A stretch of DNA of 64,000 nt, taken from the NCBI GenBank assembly GCA_028023455.1, contig JAQFVV010006199.1:3250646-3314645 (forward strand), in the 5' to 3' direction. How positions within the stretch are numbered: position 1 is the stretch's first letter; the number at the start of each line of letters is the position of its first letter. The position numbers were made by a program, and so were the translations under genes. This stretch comes from Epiperipatus broadwayi. Lineage: Eukaryota; Onychophora; Udeonychophora; Euonychophora; Peripatidae. Of the stretch, positions 63,901-64,000 are shown one piece after another. Below the pieces are notes generated by a model. That model had not been told where the DNA came from and did not search any database. It saw nothing but the letters and a program-made list of their open reading frames with translations.

Positions 63901-64000
63901 ACTGAAGATTTCTATAAAGTCTTAATTGGCAAACATAACATCATAAAAGTGTTCTACTAATGGGAATTTTTAAATCTTAAATGAATACAATGTGCTTGTT
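60918..64000. other. AT-rich DNA, nothing recognised
   Basis: Only low-complexity runs (for example T14 near 62600) and short chance frames. No gene, transposon or RNA is supported. Confidence 0.45.

Overview
This window is AT-rich, gene-poor animal DNA. I could support no intact host gene, no rRNA and no functional tRNA gene, and the longest open frames belong to decayed transposons, repeats or chance. Its make-up suggests an invertebrate metazoan: RTE-type LINEs, a second endonuclease-bearing LINE, Ty3/gypsy remnants, a tRNA-Gly-derived retrocopy, long (TA)n tracts and many foldback repeats. A mollusc such as a cephalopod is my guess, but nothing in the sequence proves it.

Layout. 0.6-4.2 kb: an RTE LINE on the plus strand, broken by two foldback insertions (790-1340 and about 2666-3559). 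4.2-12.5 kb: mostly unassigned AT-rich DNA. 12.5-19.6 kb: a diverged direct duplication (13.24-14.52 and 17.97-19.57 kb) around a decayed minus-strand coiled-coil ORF and a foldback. 22.4-22.7 kb: a foldback with tRNA-like arms and a hammerhead-like centre. 25.06-27.58 kb: a second RTE copy whose 5' part is inverted, as in twin priming. 28.7-30.3 kb: two more LINE fragments. 33.05-34.02 kb: a hAT-like MITE with an internal minisatellite. 36.0-37.5 kb: Ty3/gypsy RT, RNase H and integrase remnants. 38.65-47.5 kb: a second direct duplication (about 2.6 kb per copy) around an unrecognised broken minus-strand gene; the right copy carries a foldback cluster the left copy lacks. 49.5-51.4 kb: a large palindrome, a foldback, a hAT end and a tRNA-Gly-derived insertion with long target duplications. 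52.7-55.5 kb: a nearly full-length but decayed minus-strand LINE. 57.16-59.72 kb: a young array of about 409-bp repeats, four in one orientation and a little over two in the other. 60.4-60.9 kb: two more hairpins.

Main result. The 409-bp array encodes a motif that folds as a type I hammerhead ribozyme: CTGACGA...GAAA, a 6-bp helix I, short helices II and III and an AUC cleavage triplet. Six full copies are identical by eye. Hammerhead-like cores (CTGATGA, small hairpin, GAAA, NUH) also lie in three or four unrelated foldback families in the same 64 kb. They occur in both orientations and show what look like compensatory changes in helix II. This resembles the hammerheads known from Penelope-like elements and from animal retrozymes. 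The array is best read as a retrozyme-like element, and the foldbacks as non-autonomous repeats carrying relatives of the motif. In one family the motif sits between inverted tRNA-like arms, an arrangement I do not recognise.
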